A stretch of 64,000 nucleotides of DNA from Bacillus_BD oryzisoli (GTDB lineage: Bacteria > Bacillota > Bacilli > Bacillales > Cytobacillaceae), in the NCBI RefSeq assembly GCF_036670025.1, contig NZ_CP137640.1, positions 5,490,001 to 5,554,000 of the forward strand, read 5' to 3'. Shown here in pieces: positions 9,468 to 18,960 of the stretch (its first letter is position 1; each line of letters begins with the position of its first letter). A program made the position numbers and the translations under genes. The notes beneath the pieces were generated by a model. It was not told where the DNA came from. It made no database searches and saw only the letters and a list, made by a program, of their open reading frames with translations.

Positions 9468-10475
9468 TCACCTAAATTCTCGCTTATAAACTTCTGTTAT
9501 TAATGGATACACTCTATACTTCAAGGCAAGATAATATACATATTCCTTAATACTAGTACACTTATATAATAAGCCAATTTCTTTTAGGCTATCTGTAAAC
9601 ATTTCATAGTTAATAATTCTACGTAATTCAACGTTTATATTAACATTTGGACTATTTTTTAAATTACTTATTATTTTTCTATAAATATTATTAATATAAT
9701 AAGTTGCTAAATCCTTCTTATAATGTTTATAATTTAACAAGCCAAATTTTTGTGAAAGATGTTTTCTTTTTCTATACTGCAAGATTAAACTACTTTCCAA
9801 CTTTGGTTTATATGACACTCGCATTAAACTATCTGGATTATTTACAGTGTAAAAATAAAGACAATCTGATGTTGCATATACTCTTTGAGATTCTAATAAA
9901 AACTCTAAATTAAAAATAACATCCTCCCCAATAAACACATGTTCATCGAATCTAATATTTTTATTTTTAATAATGCTAAGTCTATAAATATACCTCCAGA
10001 CAAAACATAAATCATTATTTGAATGAATACTAGGGGAACTTAATACAAAATCTTTTCCTTCCATTACTTTGTTTAAATGGTATCCTGGAGTGATAATATT
10101 ATTAGTTGGTACTGTCTTGTATCCACTAACAACAGCATCACAACTATTTTCTTCAGCTATTGCAAATAATGACTTAAAATAATTTTCGGTAATCTGATCA
10201 TCTGGATCAATAAACACTATATATTTCCCAGTTGCCATTTCTATCCCCGCGTTTCTTGCACTGCTCAAACCTCCATTTTCTTTGTGTATCACCTTAATTC
10301 TCTTATCTTTTTGAGCATACTGTTCACTTATTGCCCCACAGTTATCTGTTGAACCATCATTGACTAAAATTATTTCAATATTATTAAATTTTTGATTTAT
10401 AATCATTTCTAAACACTTTGACAACCACTTTTCTACATTATATATTGGAACGACTACACTAATTAGAGTGTTCAT
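9468..10475 (-). CDS. glycosyltransferase family 2
   Basis: This is a 335-residue GT2 enzyme of GT-A fold. The N-terminal VSVVVPIYNVEKWL-like start, NDGSTDNCGAI near residue 40, NGGLSSARNAGIEMATGKYI near 70-89 and the metal-binding IDPDD near 95 are all present. It should add one sugar from an NDP-sugar to the lipid-linked repeat unit on the cytoplasmic face. The closest role in B. subtilis would be EpsH/EpsJ-like. AGAGGTGAGA precedes the ATG. A 140-nt untranslated gap separates it from the preceding acyltransferase gene, unusually long for this operon. Confidence 0.9.
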   Translation of the reverse strand: MNTLISVVVPIYNVEKWLSKCLEMIINQKFNNIEIILVNDGSTDNCGAISEQYAQKDKRIKVIHKENGGLSSARNAGIEMATGKYIVFIDPDDQITENYFKSLFAIAEENSCDAVVSGYKTVPTNNIITPGYHLNKVMEGKDFVLSSPSIHSNNDLCFVWRYIYRLSIIKNKNIRFDEHVFIGEDVIFNLEFLLESQRVYATSDCLYFYTVNNPDSLMRVSYKPKLESSLILQYRKRKHLSQKFGLLNYKHYKKDLATYYINNIYRKIISNLKNSPNVNINVELRRIINYEMFTDSLKEIGLLYKCTSIKEYVYYLALKYRVYPLITEVYKREFR

Positions 10476-10615
10476 AGAATCTCACCTCTGTTTTAGTAGT
10501 AAAACCTATTTCTTAATTAATTAACTTTCTACTTTACTTACTACTAAACCCATTTAATATTTATGACTACATACGCTATAATTATTTTAAGATAATGACA
10601 TTTTATGTTATATAC

Positions 10616-11188
10616 TCATACAATAAATCCAATTCTATCATGTAGTTCCTCATACATTTTTTCTTTATTTTGTTCTGAAATATTACCCGTAATTGTAAAG
10701 TCTTTATCATATATAGCAGTTGAATTTAACATACTATTTGTCTTTTCTCTATAATTATCAATAGTTGAAATTACTTTAGCGAGATTTCCTGCTACAATAC
10801 TATTTTCAGGTATCGATTTAGTAACAACGCTTCCCGCAGCAACGATAGAATTCTTTCCAATAGTTACTCCTGGCATTATTATGGCTCTTACTCCTATAAA
10901 AACATTATCCTCAATTGTAATGCTCCCAATTTTAGTATAATGAAAATCTTTTAATTTTTTTGTACTAGCATCATGAGCCAATAGATAAGATTGGTGAGAA
11001 ATTGAAACATTATTACCAATCCTAATTAACCAACAATGAGAATAATCAATTGTAACATCTGCTCTAATCCTACAATTTTCACCGACTTTCATCCCCATTT
11101 TTATATAATCATCTAACCATTTCTCTTCTAAAATTATTTTTCTAAATCTAGCCCTAAAAAAATTAAGAAACTTCTTTATCATAATCAT
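10616..11188 (-). CDS. hexapeptide-repeat acyltransferase (maltose O-acetyltransferase-like)
   Basis: This 190-residue protein carries left-handed beta-helix hexapeptide repeats from about residue 35 to 140 (IRIGNNVSISHQSYLLAHD; ITIEDNVFIGVRAIIMPGV; IGKNSIVAAGSVVTKSIPE), the hallmark of NodL/LacA/WbbJ-type O-acetyltransferases. It probably O-acetylates a sugar of the polymer. Its first 25 bases overlap the end of the preceding GH88/105-like gene, which implies translational coupling. AAGG lies 6 nt before the ATG. Donor and acceptor are unknown. Confidence 0.85.
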   Translation of the reverse strand: MIMIKKFLNFFRARFRKIILEEKWLDDYIKMGMKVGENCRIRADVTIDYSHCWLIRIGNNVSISHQSYLLAHDASTKKLKDFHYTKIGSITIEDNVFIGVRAIIMPGVTIGKNSIVAAGSVVTKSIPENSIVAGNLAKVISTIDNYREKTNSMLNSTAIYDKDFTITGNISEQNKEKMYEELHDRIGFIV

Positions 11189-12374
11189 TCACTACCTTAA
11201 AAATATAATGTAAATTCGTCATTCTGATGCAAAACCCCTGAGTAAAAGGTAATACGTTAAACAACATCGAGTATACTCCAATATCTTTCGTATCACCTTG
11301 TGAGAAATCAACTACACCATTCCTTCTTGTTACTTTCATTAAATAAGCTATAGCTTTATCTGAACTTGCTAGGCATTCTTTAAAAATTCCATCTATTTTT
11401 GCTGCATTTAACATAAAATATCCTAATGTAGCTGTAGTTGATGAATCTGGTCTTGTTTCATTCCTTGTTACAGTCCAATTCCATGCTCCATTATCTTGTT
11501 GAAACTTTAAAGACGCTGTAGCAAATTCCTTAACGCTTTGTTCTAATAAATTCTTATATTTATTATTCTGAGGCAGTTCATTCCAAGCATCGATTAGTCC
11601 TATTGCATACCATCCAAGTCCACGTCCCCAACCATATAGACCAAGTGGGACTTTTGTTTCAATATTATAAGCATGGGCGGGTAAATTATGTTTTTCTAAC
11701 ATACCATATTGTTCATATTCCTGAATTTGCTTCACTGCCAAATCTATGCAATCATTATTACCATATTTAATCCCATAGGAAACTAAAAAAGGACATATGA
11801 AACCTATCGTATCTACATATCTGTAGTTTTGCATAGATTTCCTATATCCTACTGTTCCATCTTCACCTAAATTGTCTTTAATTAATTCCCATATATAATC
11901 TAGCGCAGGCCTATATAGATCTGGATTGATAAAATTCAATTTCAAAATAGAATAGGCAAGTATAGCTGCATCAATATGTTCTGGTTTTTGAATCCATTGA
12001 CCATTCTGATCAAATTTTCTTCTTAAAAATTTCTTAATCTCTTTTTCTATTTTTTCATCTTTCCTCTTACAGTTCAGTTGCTCCCCTAACCCCAATAATA
12101 AAGCTGCTTCCTGCCAATATTGTATCGCATTTTTAGTATAATTCCCTTTTAACATATCAATTGCAACTAATCTGGTATTATCAGTTACTTTTATTTTCGG
12201 TGTTTTATTTAGCCATTCCACACCAATATTAGTAATTGATTGATTCCACATTTCTTTATCATTATATCTCCCAATACGAATTCTACCAACCCAATCTTTT
12301 ATGATAGGAATGATATCAATTAGGAGAACTAAAATGACTAACCCGATAAAGATTAGGCCTATAATCTCAAGCAT
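11163..12374 (-). CDS. membrane-anchored GH88/GH105-like glycoside hydrolase
   Basis: The 403-residue protein begins with one transmembrane helix (residues 2-25) and then an all-helical (alpha/alpha)6-type domain. The block LYGWGRGLGWYAIGLIDAW near residue 245 is the family signature of unsaturated glucuronyl/rhamnogalacturonyl hydrolases (GH88/GH105). Those enzymes cleave unsaturated uronic acids at chain ends left by lyases. In this operon it may trim or edit the exopolysaccharide. The ATG at 12374 has AAAGGA 8 nt before it; a frame-compatible start 9 codons upstream lies inside the preceding gene. Catalytic Asp residues were not verified. Confidence 0.7.
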   Translation of the reverse strand: MLEIIGLIFIGLVILVLLIDIIPIIKDWVGRIRIGRYNDKEMWNQSITNIGVEWLNKTPKIKVTDNTRLVAIDMLKGNYTKNAIQYWQEAALLLGLGEQLNCKRKDEKIEKEIKKFLRRKFDQNGQWIQKPEHIDAAILAYSILKLNFINPDLYRPALDYIWELIKDNLGEDGTVGYRKSMQNYRYVDTIGFICPFLVSYGIKYGNNDCIDLAVKQIQEYEQYGMLEKHNLPAHAYNIETKVPLGLYGWGRGLGWYAIGLIDAWNELPQNNKYKNLLEQSVKEFATASLKFQQDNGAWNWTVTRNETRPDSSTTATLGYFMLNAAKIDGIFKECLASSDKAIAYLMKVTRRNGVVDFSQGDTKDIGVYSMLFNVLPFTQGFCIRMTNLHYIFKVVNDYDKEVS

Positions 12375-12387
12375 ACATTTATCCTTT

Positions 12388-13575
12388 CTATACCGCTTCA
12401 ATTAATGAATAAAGTTTCTTAATCTCATTCTCAGTCCCAAGATTTTCTTTTGACAATTGGTCTACTAATTTACTTCTCAGTTTTTGATCCTTTATTAACC
12501 GTTGAATTCCTATTGATATTGACTTTGCATCCATTGCTACAACCAATCCATTTACTTGATCATTAATTTGATCTTTTGCCGTACTAAAGTTAGTTACAAC
12601 AATTGGTTTTTGTAGAATTTTTGCCTCATCTATAGCAATAGACTTTCCTTCAAATCGTGAAGGTTGAACATAAATATCTGCCGCTTTTATATAAGGATAT
12701 GGATTTTCTTTCATTCCTAAAAGAATAAAGTGATTTTCAAGTTGGTGCTCTTTAATCATTTGTTCCAACTTGGTTCTTTCTTCTCCTTCTCCTATTATTA
12801 ACCACTTTACTTGATATCCGCTTGTAATTAAATCTTTGCAAGCCTCTATAGCCGTATCAAAACCTTTCTGACTATTAAGTCTTCCTACTGATACAAGATT
12901 AGTGCCCTTCTGATTAAAATTAATTTTCTCCATTGATAACTTATTGATAATTGCTGGTGAAACAATATTATACATAACGCAAACTTTATCTTTATACATA
13001 GGAAATTGCTGTTTTAAGACATTTGAACATTCTTCTGAGACGGTCACAATATAATCTAGTTGACCAAAATATTGCATATCAAGGGCTGGGTCCATCCCTA
13101 ATTTATTGTAATCATTATGAATAAAACCAATTTTTTTCTTTGCCCTAACCTTTTCAAGGCAGTAATAAATGGGATTCTTTTCTAGATATCCAATCGCTAC
13201 ATCATACTCTTTATTCAGCTGTTTCAAGGATTTTGAAATATATTTCCATACCCTTTGTTCACATCTTGCGTTATTTTCTTCAGTTTTAAAAATAAATCCC
13301 GCACCTATTCTTGAAGATGTAATATCTAACCTGCCTTTTTTTAGAGCATCAATAATCGCCGCTTTTATAGGCATATCAAAATATTTAAACTCTAGTGGTT
13401 CATCTAATAGATTTACCTGTTCAGGTATTTTATTAAAAAATAACCCTTCATGTTTAAATAAAAGCAAATCCACATTATACACGGTATAGTCAATTGTCTC
13501 AAGCAAGGAAATTAATGCCTTCTCGGCACCACCACAGTTTAAATTATTAATGACAAATAATAAATCTTTTTTCAT
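12388..13575 (-). CDS. glycosyltransferase family 4 (paralog A)
   Basis: This 395-residue GT-B enzyme starts with NNLNCGGAEKALISLLE and ends with the family 4 donor site, QPSRFEGKSIAIDEAKI near residue 305, an E-x7-E retaining motif. It is clearly paralogous to the next upstream gene and to the GT4 at 17014: all three share the xVDLxLFxxxG N-terminal block, an IGYLEK/ISYLW segment, IGFIHNDYNKLGMD-type text and GMKENPYPYIKAADIYVQPSR. It probably adds a hexose or acidic sugar with retention. The gap to the following gene is 13 nt. Confidence 0.88.
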   Translation of the reverse strand: MKKDLLFVINNLNCGGAEKALISLLETIDYTVYNVDLLLFKHEGLFFNKIPEQVNLLDEPLEFKYFDMPIKAAIIDALKKGRLDITSSRIGAGFIFKTEENNARCEQRVWKYISKSLKQLNKEYDVAIGYLEKNPIYYCLEKVRAKKKIGFIHNDYNKLGMDPALDMQYFGQLDYIVTVSEECSNVLKQQFPMYKDKVCVMYNIVSPAIINKLSMEKINFNQKGTNLVSVGRLNSQKGFDTAIEACKDLITSGYQVKWLIIGEGEERTKLEQMIKEHQLENHFILLGMKENPYPYIKAADIYVQPSRFEGKSIAIDEAKILQKPIVVTNFSTAKDQINDQVNGLVVAMDAKSISIGIQRLIKDQKLRSKLVDQLSKENLGTENEIKKLYSLIEAV

Positions 13576-13589
13576 GTATGAACCACCTA

Positions 13590-14780
13590 CTAAATAATCT
13601 CATAAAGCTTATTTATTTCATTTTCGGTTCCTAATTGTTCATTAGACAAATTATTTATAAGACTTCGCTTGAGATCTTGTTTTTGTATGAGTCTTTCAAT
13701 TCCTTCTGATAGACCTTTTTCAGTCATATCTACAATTAGTCCATTTATCTCATTCGTTATTTGGTCTTTTGCTGTTTCATAATTTGTCACAATGATAGGT
13801 TTATGAAGGATTTTAGCCTCATCAATTGCAATTGATTTGCCCTCATACCTCGATGGCTGAATATATATATCTCCCATTTTCACATATGGATAGGGGTTTT
13901 CTCTTAATCCCAGAAGTATAAAATGATCTTCTAGCCCCTTCTTTCGTATCATTTCTTCTAATCTATCTCTTTCATTCCCTTCCCCTAGAACATGCCATTT
14001 TATTTTATAACCTTTATTAACCAATTTTTCACATGCTCTTATAGCAATATCTATCCCTTTTTCGTAGCTTAATCTTGCAATTGTAATTAAACTAGTCTCA
14101 TTTGGTCCTGCGGACAAAGAGTCTTTAATTGGATTATCTGCTAGTTGATGAATAAGAGTAGGCGAAACGATATTATAGATTACCTTCACCTTATCGTCTA
14201 TTCCCTTAAAATTTTCATTTAACGATCTAGCACACTCTTCAGAAACAGTGACAATTTGATTTAATTGATTAAAATAAGGCTGATCAAAGTAACCGTCCAT
14301 ACCCGAATTTGTATAGTTCGTGTGTATCCAGCCAATTTTTCTTTTAGATTTCACTTTATCGACAACAAAATAAATAGCTGACTTTTCAAGATAACCTATC
14401 GCTGCATCATATTCTTTTTCAAGAACATTTATGGATCTACTTTGATATTTCCAAGTATACTGTTCTGCCCTCGATGTATCTTTAATTGCCCTGTTTTTCA
14501 GGGCAAATATAAGTCTTCCTAATGCTAGATGAAATTTATTTTTTTTAATAAATTTACGAACAGCATGATTTAATGGATATTTAAATGTTGTGTAATCCCC
14601 GAGAGGTTCAATAACATTTACTTGTTTAGGTAGCAAATTCAGAAAAATACCATTTTTATGAAATAACAATAAATCCACATTATAAGAATTATAATCCACT
14701 TGGGATAATAGGTTGACTAAACTCTTCTCCCCACCACCTGCTGATAAACTAGGCATAACAAATAATAGATTTTTCTTCAT
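13590..14780 (-). CDS. glycosyltransferase family 4 (paralog B)
   Basis: This 396-residue GT4 is the closest relative of the gene that follows it. Both have GGGEKSLVNLL/GGAEKALISLL near residue 15, an aligned TWKYQSRSINVLEKEYDAAIGYLEKSAIYF-type stretch at about 125-150, and the donor-site block YVQPSRYEGKSIAIDEAKIL. This points to a tandem duplication, with divergence probably reflecting a changed acceptor or donor. GAGGAAA lies immediately before a double ATG; the second one (14780) is better spaced. Confidence 0.88.
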   Translation of the reverse strand: MKKNLLFVMPSLSAGGGEKSLVNLLSQVDYNSYNVDLLLFHKNGIFLNLLPKQVNVIEPLGDYTTFKYPLNHAVRKFIKKNKFHLALGRLIFALKNRAIKDTSRAEQYTWKYQSRSINVLEKEYDAAIGYLEKSAIYFVVDKVKSKRKIGWIHTNYTNSGMDGYFDQPYFNQLNQIVTVSEECARSLNENFKGIDDKVKVIYNIVSPTLIHQLADNPIKDSLSAGPNETSLITIARLSYEKGIDIAIRACEKLVNKGYKIKWHVLGEGNERDRLEEMIRKKGLEDHFILLGLRENPYPYVKMGDIYIQPSRYEGKSIAIDEAKILHKPIIVTNYETAKDQITNEINGLIVDMTEKGLSEGIERLIQKQDLKRSLINNLSNEQLGTENEINKLYEII

Positions 14781-14793
14781 CATTTTCCTCTAC

Positions 14794-15954
14794 TTATGAA
14801 ATTAACTCATTAAGGTAGTCTGCTGCCTTATAACACATTTTCTTTATCTTGGGCATAGACTGTTGTAGTTTTTTTCTTATCTCATTTTCTTCACTAACCA
14901 TCTCATTAAAACTAGAGATTAGCAATTGACTATCAGATATTTGTTCTATCCCAAGAACTAGTTTTTCTTCCCCAAACAAGTCCTTTGCTATTCCTTTTGA
15001 CTTTACACTATATCCCAATACCATTGTCGGTATACATTGTGAATAAGCAGCAATGGTCGCATGGGTTCTAGCACCTATAAAAAATTTCATTCTAGCAATA
15101 TATCCCTTATATTGAGTAGCATTGAGGTGATCCGGTAAGATAATTACTCTTCCAGTATCTTTATACATGTCGAAATAATTAGATAAAAGTTGATAATCAT
15201 TATTTCCATTCTCCATAACATGTGGAGTGAGCGCAATCGTTAGGTTAGTCTCTTTTAATATATGATTGATAAGATCATGAATGGCCACTTTTGATTTTGG
15301 ATTTTTCCCCTCGACTAATGGACTAAAGTTAAGACCTACTGTATTGCCTTCTTGCCATCCTTTGGGTAACTCTAATTCTTCTTTTTCTAATGTAAATGCA
15401 GGATCTGCACATAATTTGACATTATTTAATCCCTTATTTTTTAACATATTATACGTTAACGTTTCACGAGCAAGAATTAAATCAAATAATTTAAGATCAT
15501 CTAATTTCCTTTCGGACATATCCTCTTCTCCAATTGAACATCCCCATAGGACTAACTTTTTCTTTTGCTGTTTTACCCTTTTATCTATTTCATACCAGCC
15601 AGGCTGCTCGCCATAACAGTAATTATCTCCACCAATTGACAAACAAACGTCTACATCCCGTATCCTATTAATGATATTATGATGAATTTTCCGTAATGCA
15701 TAGGATTCATCCTTAAAGAACTTTACGTTTAACAAGGATATTACCCAGGAAAATGAATATTTTTTTATTTCATTTTTTGATCCATCATAAATTCCATCTA
15801 ATTGTGTGATCATCTGATCTGTTTCTGGCAGTCCTGAAGCCAAATATATCTTCGTACCATTTATTTTTTCTTTTATTAAGTTAGTAGAAGATCTTACAAT
15901 TGCTTCACATCCTCTGTTTAAACTCCCATTATGAGCAAACATCATGATATTCAT
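14794..15954 (-). CDS. polysaccharide pyruvyl transferase family protein (proximal copy)
   Basis: The 386-residue protein is a second member of the polysaccharide pyruvyl transferase family. It shows MMFAHNGSLNRGCEAIVRSS at the N terminus, LSIGGDNYCYG near residue 108, LWGCSIGEED near 138 and the C-terminal ARTHATIAAYSQCIPTMVLGYS near 295. It should place pyruvate ketals from phosphoenolpyruvate on the repeat unit, as suggested for EpsI/EpsO in B. subtilis. It is only distantly similar to the copy at 7464, so it may act on a different sugar. GGAGG precedes the ATG. Confidence 0.88.
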   Translation of the reverse strand: MNIMMFAHNGSLNRGCEAIVRSSTNLIKEKINGTKIYLASGLPETDQMITQLDGIYDGSKNEIKKYSFSWVISLLNVKFFKDESYALRKIHHNIINRIRDVDVCLSIGGDNYCYGEQPGWYEIDKRVKQQKKKLVLWGCSIGEEDMSERKLDDLKLFDLILARETLTYNMLKNKGLNNVKLCADPAFTLEKEELELPKGWQEGNTVGLNFSPLVEGKNPKSKVAIHDLINHILKETNLTIALTPHVMENGNNDYQLLSNYFDMYKDTGRVIILPDHLNATQYKGYIARMKFFIGARTHATIAAYSQCIPTMVLGYSVKSKGIAKDLFGEEKLVLGIEQISDSQLLISSFNEMVSEENEIRKKLQQSMPKIKKMCYKAADYLNELIS

Positions 15955-15969
15955 ACATAATCCTCCGGT

Positions 15970-17001
15970 TTATTTATTTCTTAACCTACTATACGAAGTA
16001 ATGCAGTACAAACCCATAGTCATTTTTTTAAGTATCATTTTTATCAGTAACTTCTCATATCTTCCTAATAAGTGATACTTTTCAGGATAATAAATAATTA
16101 ATGCCTCTTGCAATTCTTTATTTGAGATCATATCTCGTACATATTGGTACCTTCTTCGAAAAGCTAGATCCTTAGTTGGTGTAAAATAAATATAAATATA
16201 AGCTAAGACACTATTTACTAATTTAATAGCCTTAAGTTTTTCAATCTTTTTTTTCTTAATTCTATCTGCAAAAACCCTTGGTAATTCGGATGAATAAACT
16301 TCTAGTGCCCGCTTAAAATAGTCCTTTTGTAGAATATCTCTTGTTGCACTTCCCTTTACTTCTCGATAATGATATCCCATATATTCAATGTACTTTACCG
16401 TAGCTGCATAACTAAAAGCATCCATATTAAAAATTCCATCTTCACCTAAAGCTACATTGCATGGGAATATAACATTATTATCCTTTATTATCTTTTTCCT
16501 ATAAATTTTATTCCAAGCAGTATTTAAATTATCTTCCATAATAAAGTGTGGTAAGATCTCTTCTTCTATATAATTTTTATGTAAACGTTTATTAACGGGA
16601 AATGGATAACTTGTTATCACCTTATGACCATCCATTTCGCTTTCAAAATTAGATATTACAATATCGCAATCATCTTTAATTGCCGAATTATATAGTCTTT
16701 CATACATGTCTTGTTTAATATAATCATCAGCATCAACAAAACCAACATACTCTCCTCTTGCAGCATTTAGTCCATTATTTCTCGCCATGCTGACTCCTTG
16801 GTTTTCTTGATTAATGAGGATAATCCGTCTATCCTTTTCCTTAAATTCATTAATTATATAACTGCTACGATCTTTTGACCCGTCATTCACAAAAATAAAT
16901 TCACATTCTTCAAGTGTCTGATTAATAAGTGATTCAATACATTCGGTAATGTACTTTTCCGCATTGTAAACAGGGATAATAACACTTACTTTTATATCCA
17001 T
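15970..17001 (-). CDS. glycosyltransferase family 2
   Basis: The 343-residue GT2 enzyme has the full inverting GT-A signature: VSVIIPVYNAEKYI at residue 5, FVNDGSKDRS near 36, ENQGVSMARNNGLNAARGEYV near 65-85 and the DxD-like VDADD near 91. It resembles the EpsH/EpsJ class of B. subtilis. A basic, aromatic C-terminal region may contact the membrane. AGGAG lies 6 nt before the ATG. It lies 15 nt upstream of the pyruvyl transferase gene. Confidence 0.9.
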   Translation of the reverse strand: MDIKVSVIIPVYNAEKYITECIESLINQTLEECEFIFVNDGSKDRSSYIINEFKEKDRRIILINQENQGVSMARNNGLNAARGEYVGFVDADDYIKQDMYERLYNSAIKDDCDIVISNFESEMDGHKVITSYPFPVNKRLHKNYIEEEILPHFIMEDNLNTAWNKIYRKKIIKDNNVIFPCNVALGEDGIFNMDAFSYAATVKYIEYMGYHYREVKGSATRDILQKDYFKRALEVYSSELPRVFADRIKKKKIEKLKAIKLVNSVLAYIYIYFTPTKDLAFRRRYQYVRDMISNKELQEALIIYYPEKYHLLGRYEKLLIKMILKKMTMGLYCITSYSRLRNK

Positions 17002-17013
17002 ATATTGCTCCTA

Positions 17014-18210
17014 TCAGCCAATTAAACTATATAATTTCTTTAGTTCGTCAACATTACTATGATTACAAGTCATATTATGATCAACAAATTTATTTCTTAA
17101 CTGTTCATTTTTGTATAAATCTTCAATTTCAACCGCAATTGACTCAACACTTAAATCCTCACAAATAATCCCATCTTCCCCATTATCTATTTGGCTAACT
17201 GCAGTGGAATAATTTGAAACTATTATAGGCTTGGCTAAGATCTTAGCTTCTGTTACCGTTACCGCTTTTCCTTCATAACGCGAGGGTTGTACGTATAGGT
17301 CACATGCTTTCATAAAAGGATATGGATTCGTTTTCTTACCTAATAAAATAAAATTATCATCTAAATTATTCTGCCTAATTAACTCTTTAATCTTTACTTC
17401 TTCTCCACCATAACCCACAACATACCAAGAAATATCAGTGTAACCCTTATCCTTTAATAATCTTAAAGCTTTTACAGCTTTATCTATCCCCTTAGCATGT
17501 GATAATCTAGCTACAGTTAATAGTTTAAATCGTTTATCATTAACCATTCGATTATCTAATTGTTCCTGGCTCATCTTTTGAATAAATTCCGGTGAAGTAA
17601 TATTCTCAATAACAGAAACTTTTGATTCTAGATCTTTATATTTTGCAAGGAATGCATTTTTGCATGCTTCAGAGACGGCTATAATATGATCAAACTTTTT
17701 CCACATTTTTAAATCCATCTCTATATCCGTTTCAATTATCGAGTAATCCGTATGAATCCAAGCAATTTTTTTTCTCGCCTTTACCTTTTCAGCTACAAAA
17801 TAATGTGGCCATAAATAACTAATAGCAACGTCGTACTCTTTTTCCATTTTTGGTAAAAATGGAAGAGTATATCTCCACATCATTTGCATTTGATAATATC
17901 CAGGCTCAGCTATTTTTGTCCTTTTATGATAGTAGTTAGTATTTACTTTCGCTAAGATTCTTGATAACCCCAGAACAATATAACCTTCTTTAATTGTTTC
18001 GCTTATTGACTTTCTAAAGGTTGTGTATTGGGGAATTTCTTCTAATAAGTTGGGCTTACTTGGCAGTAATTTCATAAAGTCCCCTTGATGTCTATATAAC
18101 ATCAGATCTACCTTATAGTTACCGTAATCAAAGCTCTCCAACATATTGATCAAGCTTCTTTCAACTCCCCCAACTTCCATATCAAAAGAGGCGATTAATA
18201 CTTCCTTCAT
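17014..18210 (-). CDS. glycosyltransferase family 4 (paralog C)
   Basis: This 398-residue GT4 is the third member of the local paralog set (compare 12388 and 13590). It has EVGGVERSLINMLESFDY at the N terminus, KKIAWIHTDYS near 145 and YVQPSRYEGKAVTVTEAKILA near 310. The first copy in the operon order is this one, separated from the other two by a GT2 and a pyruvyl transferase gene. I chose the ATG at 18210, which follows AGGTGA; the in-frame GTG three codons upstream is part of that site. It should transfer one sugar with retention. Confidence 0.88.
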   Translation of the reverse strand: MKEVLIASFDMEVGGVERSLINMLESFDYGNYKVDLMLYRHQGDFMKLLPSKPNLLEEIPQYTTFRKSISETIKEGYIVLGLSRILAKVNTNYYHKRTKIAEPGYYQMQMMWRYTLPFLPKMEKEYDVAISYLWPHYFVAEKVKARKKIAWIHTDYSIIETDIEMDLKMWKKFDHIIAVSEACKNAFLAKYKDLESKVSVIENITSPEFIQKMSQEQLDNRMVNDKRFKLLTVARLSHAKGIDKAVKALRLLKDKGYTDISWYVVGYGGEEVKIKELIRQNNLDDNFILLGKKTNPYPFMKACDLYVQPSRYEGKAVTVTEAKILAKPIIVSNYSTAVSQIDNGEDGIICEDLSVESIAVEIEDLYKNEQLRNKFVDHNMTCNHSNVDELKKLYSLIG

Positions 18211-18219
18211 TATGATCAC

Positions 18220-18960
18220 CTATGTTCTTGAAACTATTTTTCTTAACTTTGCAATATTATTTCCACCGATTACACTTGCTACAGTCTTTTTTACATAACC
18301 TTTCATTCTTGCTTTCGGAGGCAGCCAGCTTTTATAAAAATAGTGCATGGCATATGTTTCGTCGGTTTTGAAGGACCGGCAGTTTATATAGTCAAATGGC
18401 GAAAAATACGTTTGTGGATAAAACACACCCAAACCATCTATTTCCTGATACTTTCCATCTGGCTTCATGCCTAAACCTTCTAGCATCTTCGTAATAATCG
18501 CTACATTGGTTAATTCATTGAAACTCCCATCCTCATGTAAAAACTTCTTGTCAGAATAGGAAACTAGGAACTGTTTAATCAGCTTATTTCCCTTTGCGGC
18601 ACCAATTGTACTTGTAGCAATAAAGTTCTCCTGCTCAAAACCCCAAAAGGACTCATGATGTAATAAATTATCAAAAGGCTTGAACACTTCCACATCTGTA
18701 TCCAAGTAAATGCCGCCAATATGATAGAGTGCATGGACTCTGGCATAATCACTAACAAAGGCAAATTTCCCCGCCTCATAGGACTGTCTTACATAGTCAT
18801 TACAGTTCACATTAAAATTTTGTTCGTTCCACTCTACAATCTCATAATCTCTTAAGTTTTGCTTCCAGCTCTCGATACATTTCTTAACAAGCTCGGGCTT
18901 TTCTTTTCCACCAAACCAGCAATAATGAATGATTTTTGGAATCTTAATTGGTGTATTCAT
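18220..18960 (-). CDS. GT32-type glycosyltransferase (DXD sugar-binding, capsular family)
   Basis: The 246-residue protein matches GT32 mannosyl/galactosyltransferase-like proteins of capsule loci. It has IPKIIHYCWFGGKEKPELVKKCIESW at the N terminus and the Gly/DxD block GGIYLDTDVEVFKPFD near residue 85. It should use a nucleotide sugar with a metal ion. I place the start at the ATG at 18960, which has GAGGG upstream and overlaps the end of the SinR-like gene by 17 nt, so the two are probably translationally coupled. An ATG 11 codons further upstream lacks a good ribosome site. Confidence 0.85.
   Translation of the reverse strand: MNTPIKIPKIIHYCWFGGKEKPELVKKCIESWKQNLRDYEIVEWNEQNFNVNCNDYVRQSYEAGKFAFVSDYARVHALYHIGGIYLDTDVEVFKPFDNLLHHESFWGFEQENFIATSTIGAAKGNKLIKQFLVSYSDKKFLHEDGSFNELTNVAIITKMLEGLGMKPDGKYQEIDGLGVFYPQTYFSPFDYINCRSFKTDETYAMHYFYKSWLPPKARMKGYVKKTVASVIGGNNIAKLRKIVSRT

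Noticed and set aside
10491..10548. Inverted TTTAGTAGTAA arms before the GT2 gene as a terminator or riboswitch
   Set aside because: Arms are AT-rich with a loop of about 35 nt and no U-run; likely chance in a very AT-rich stretch.
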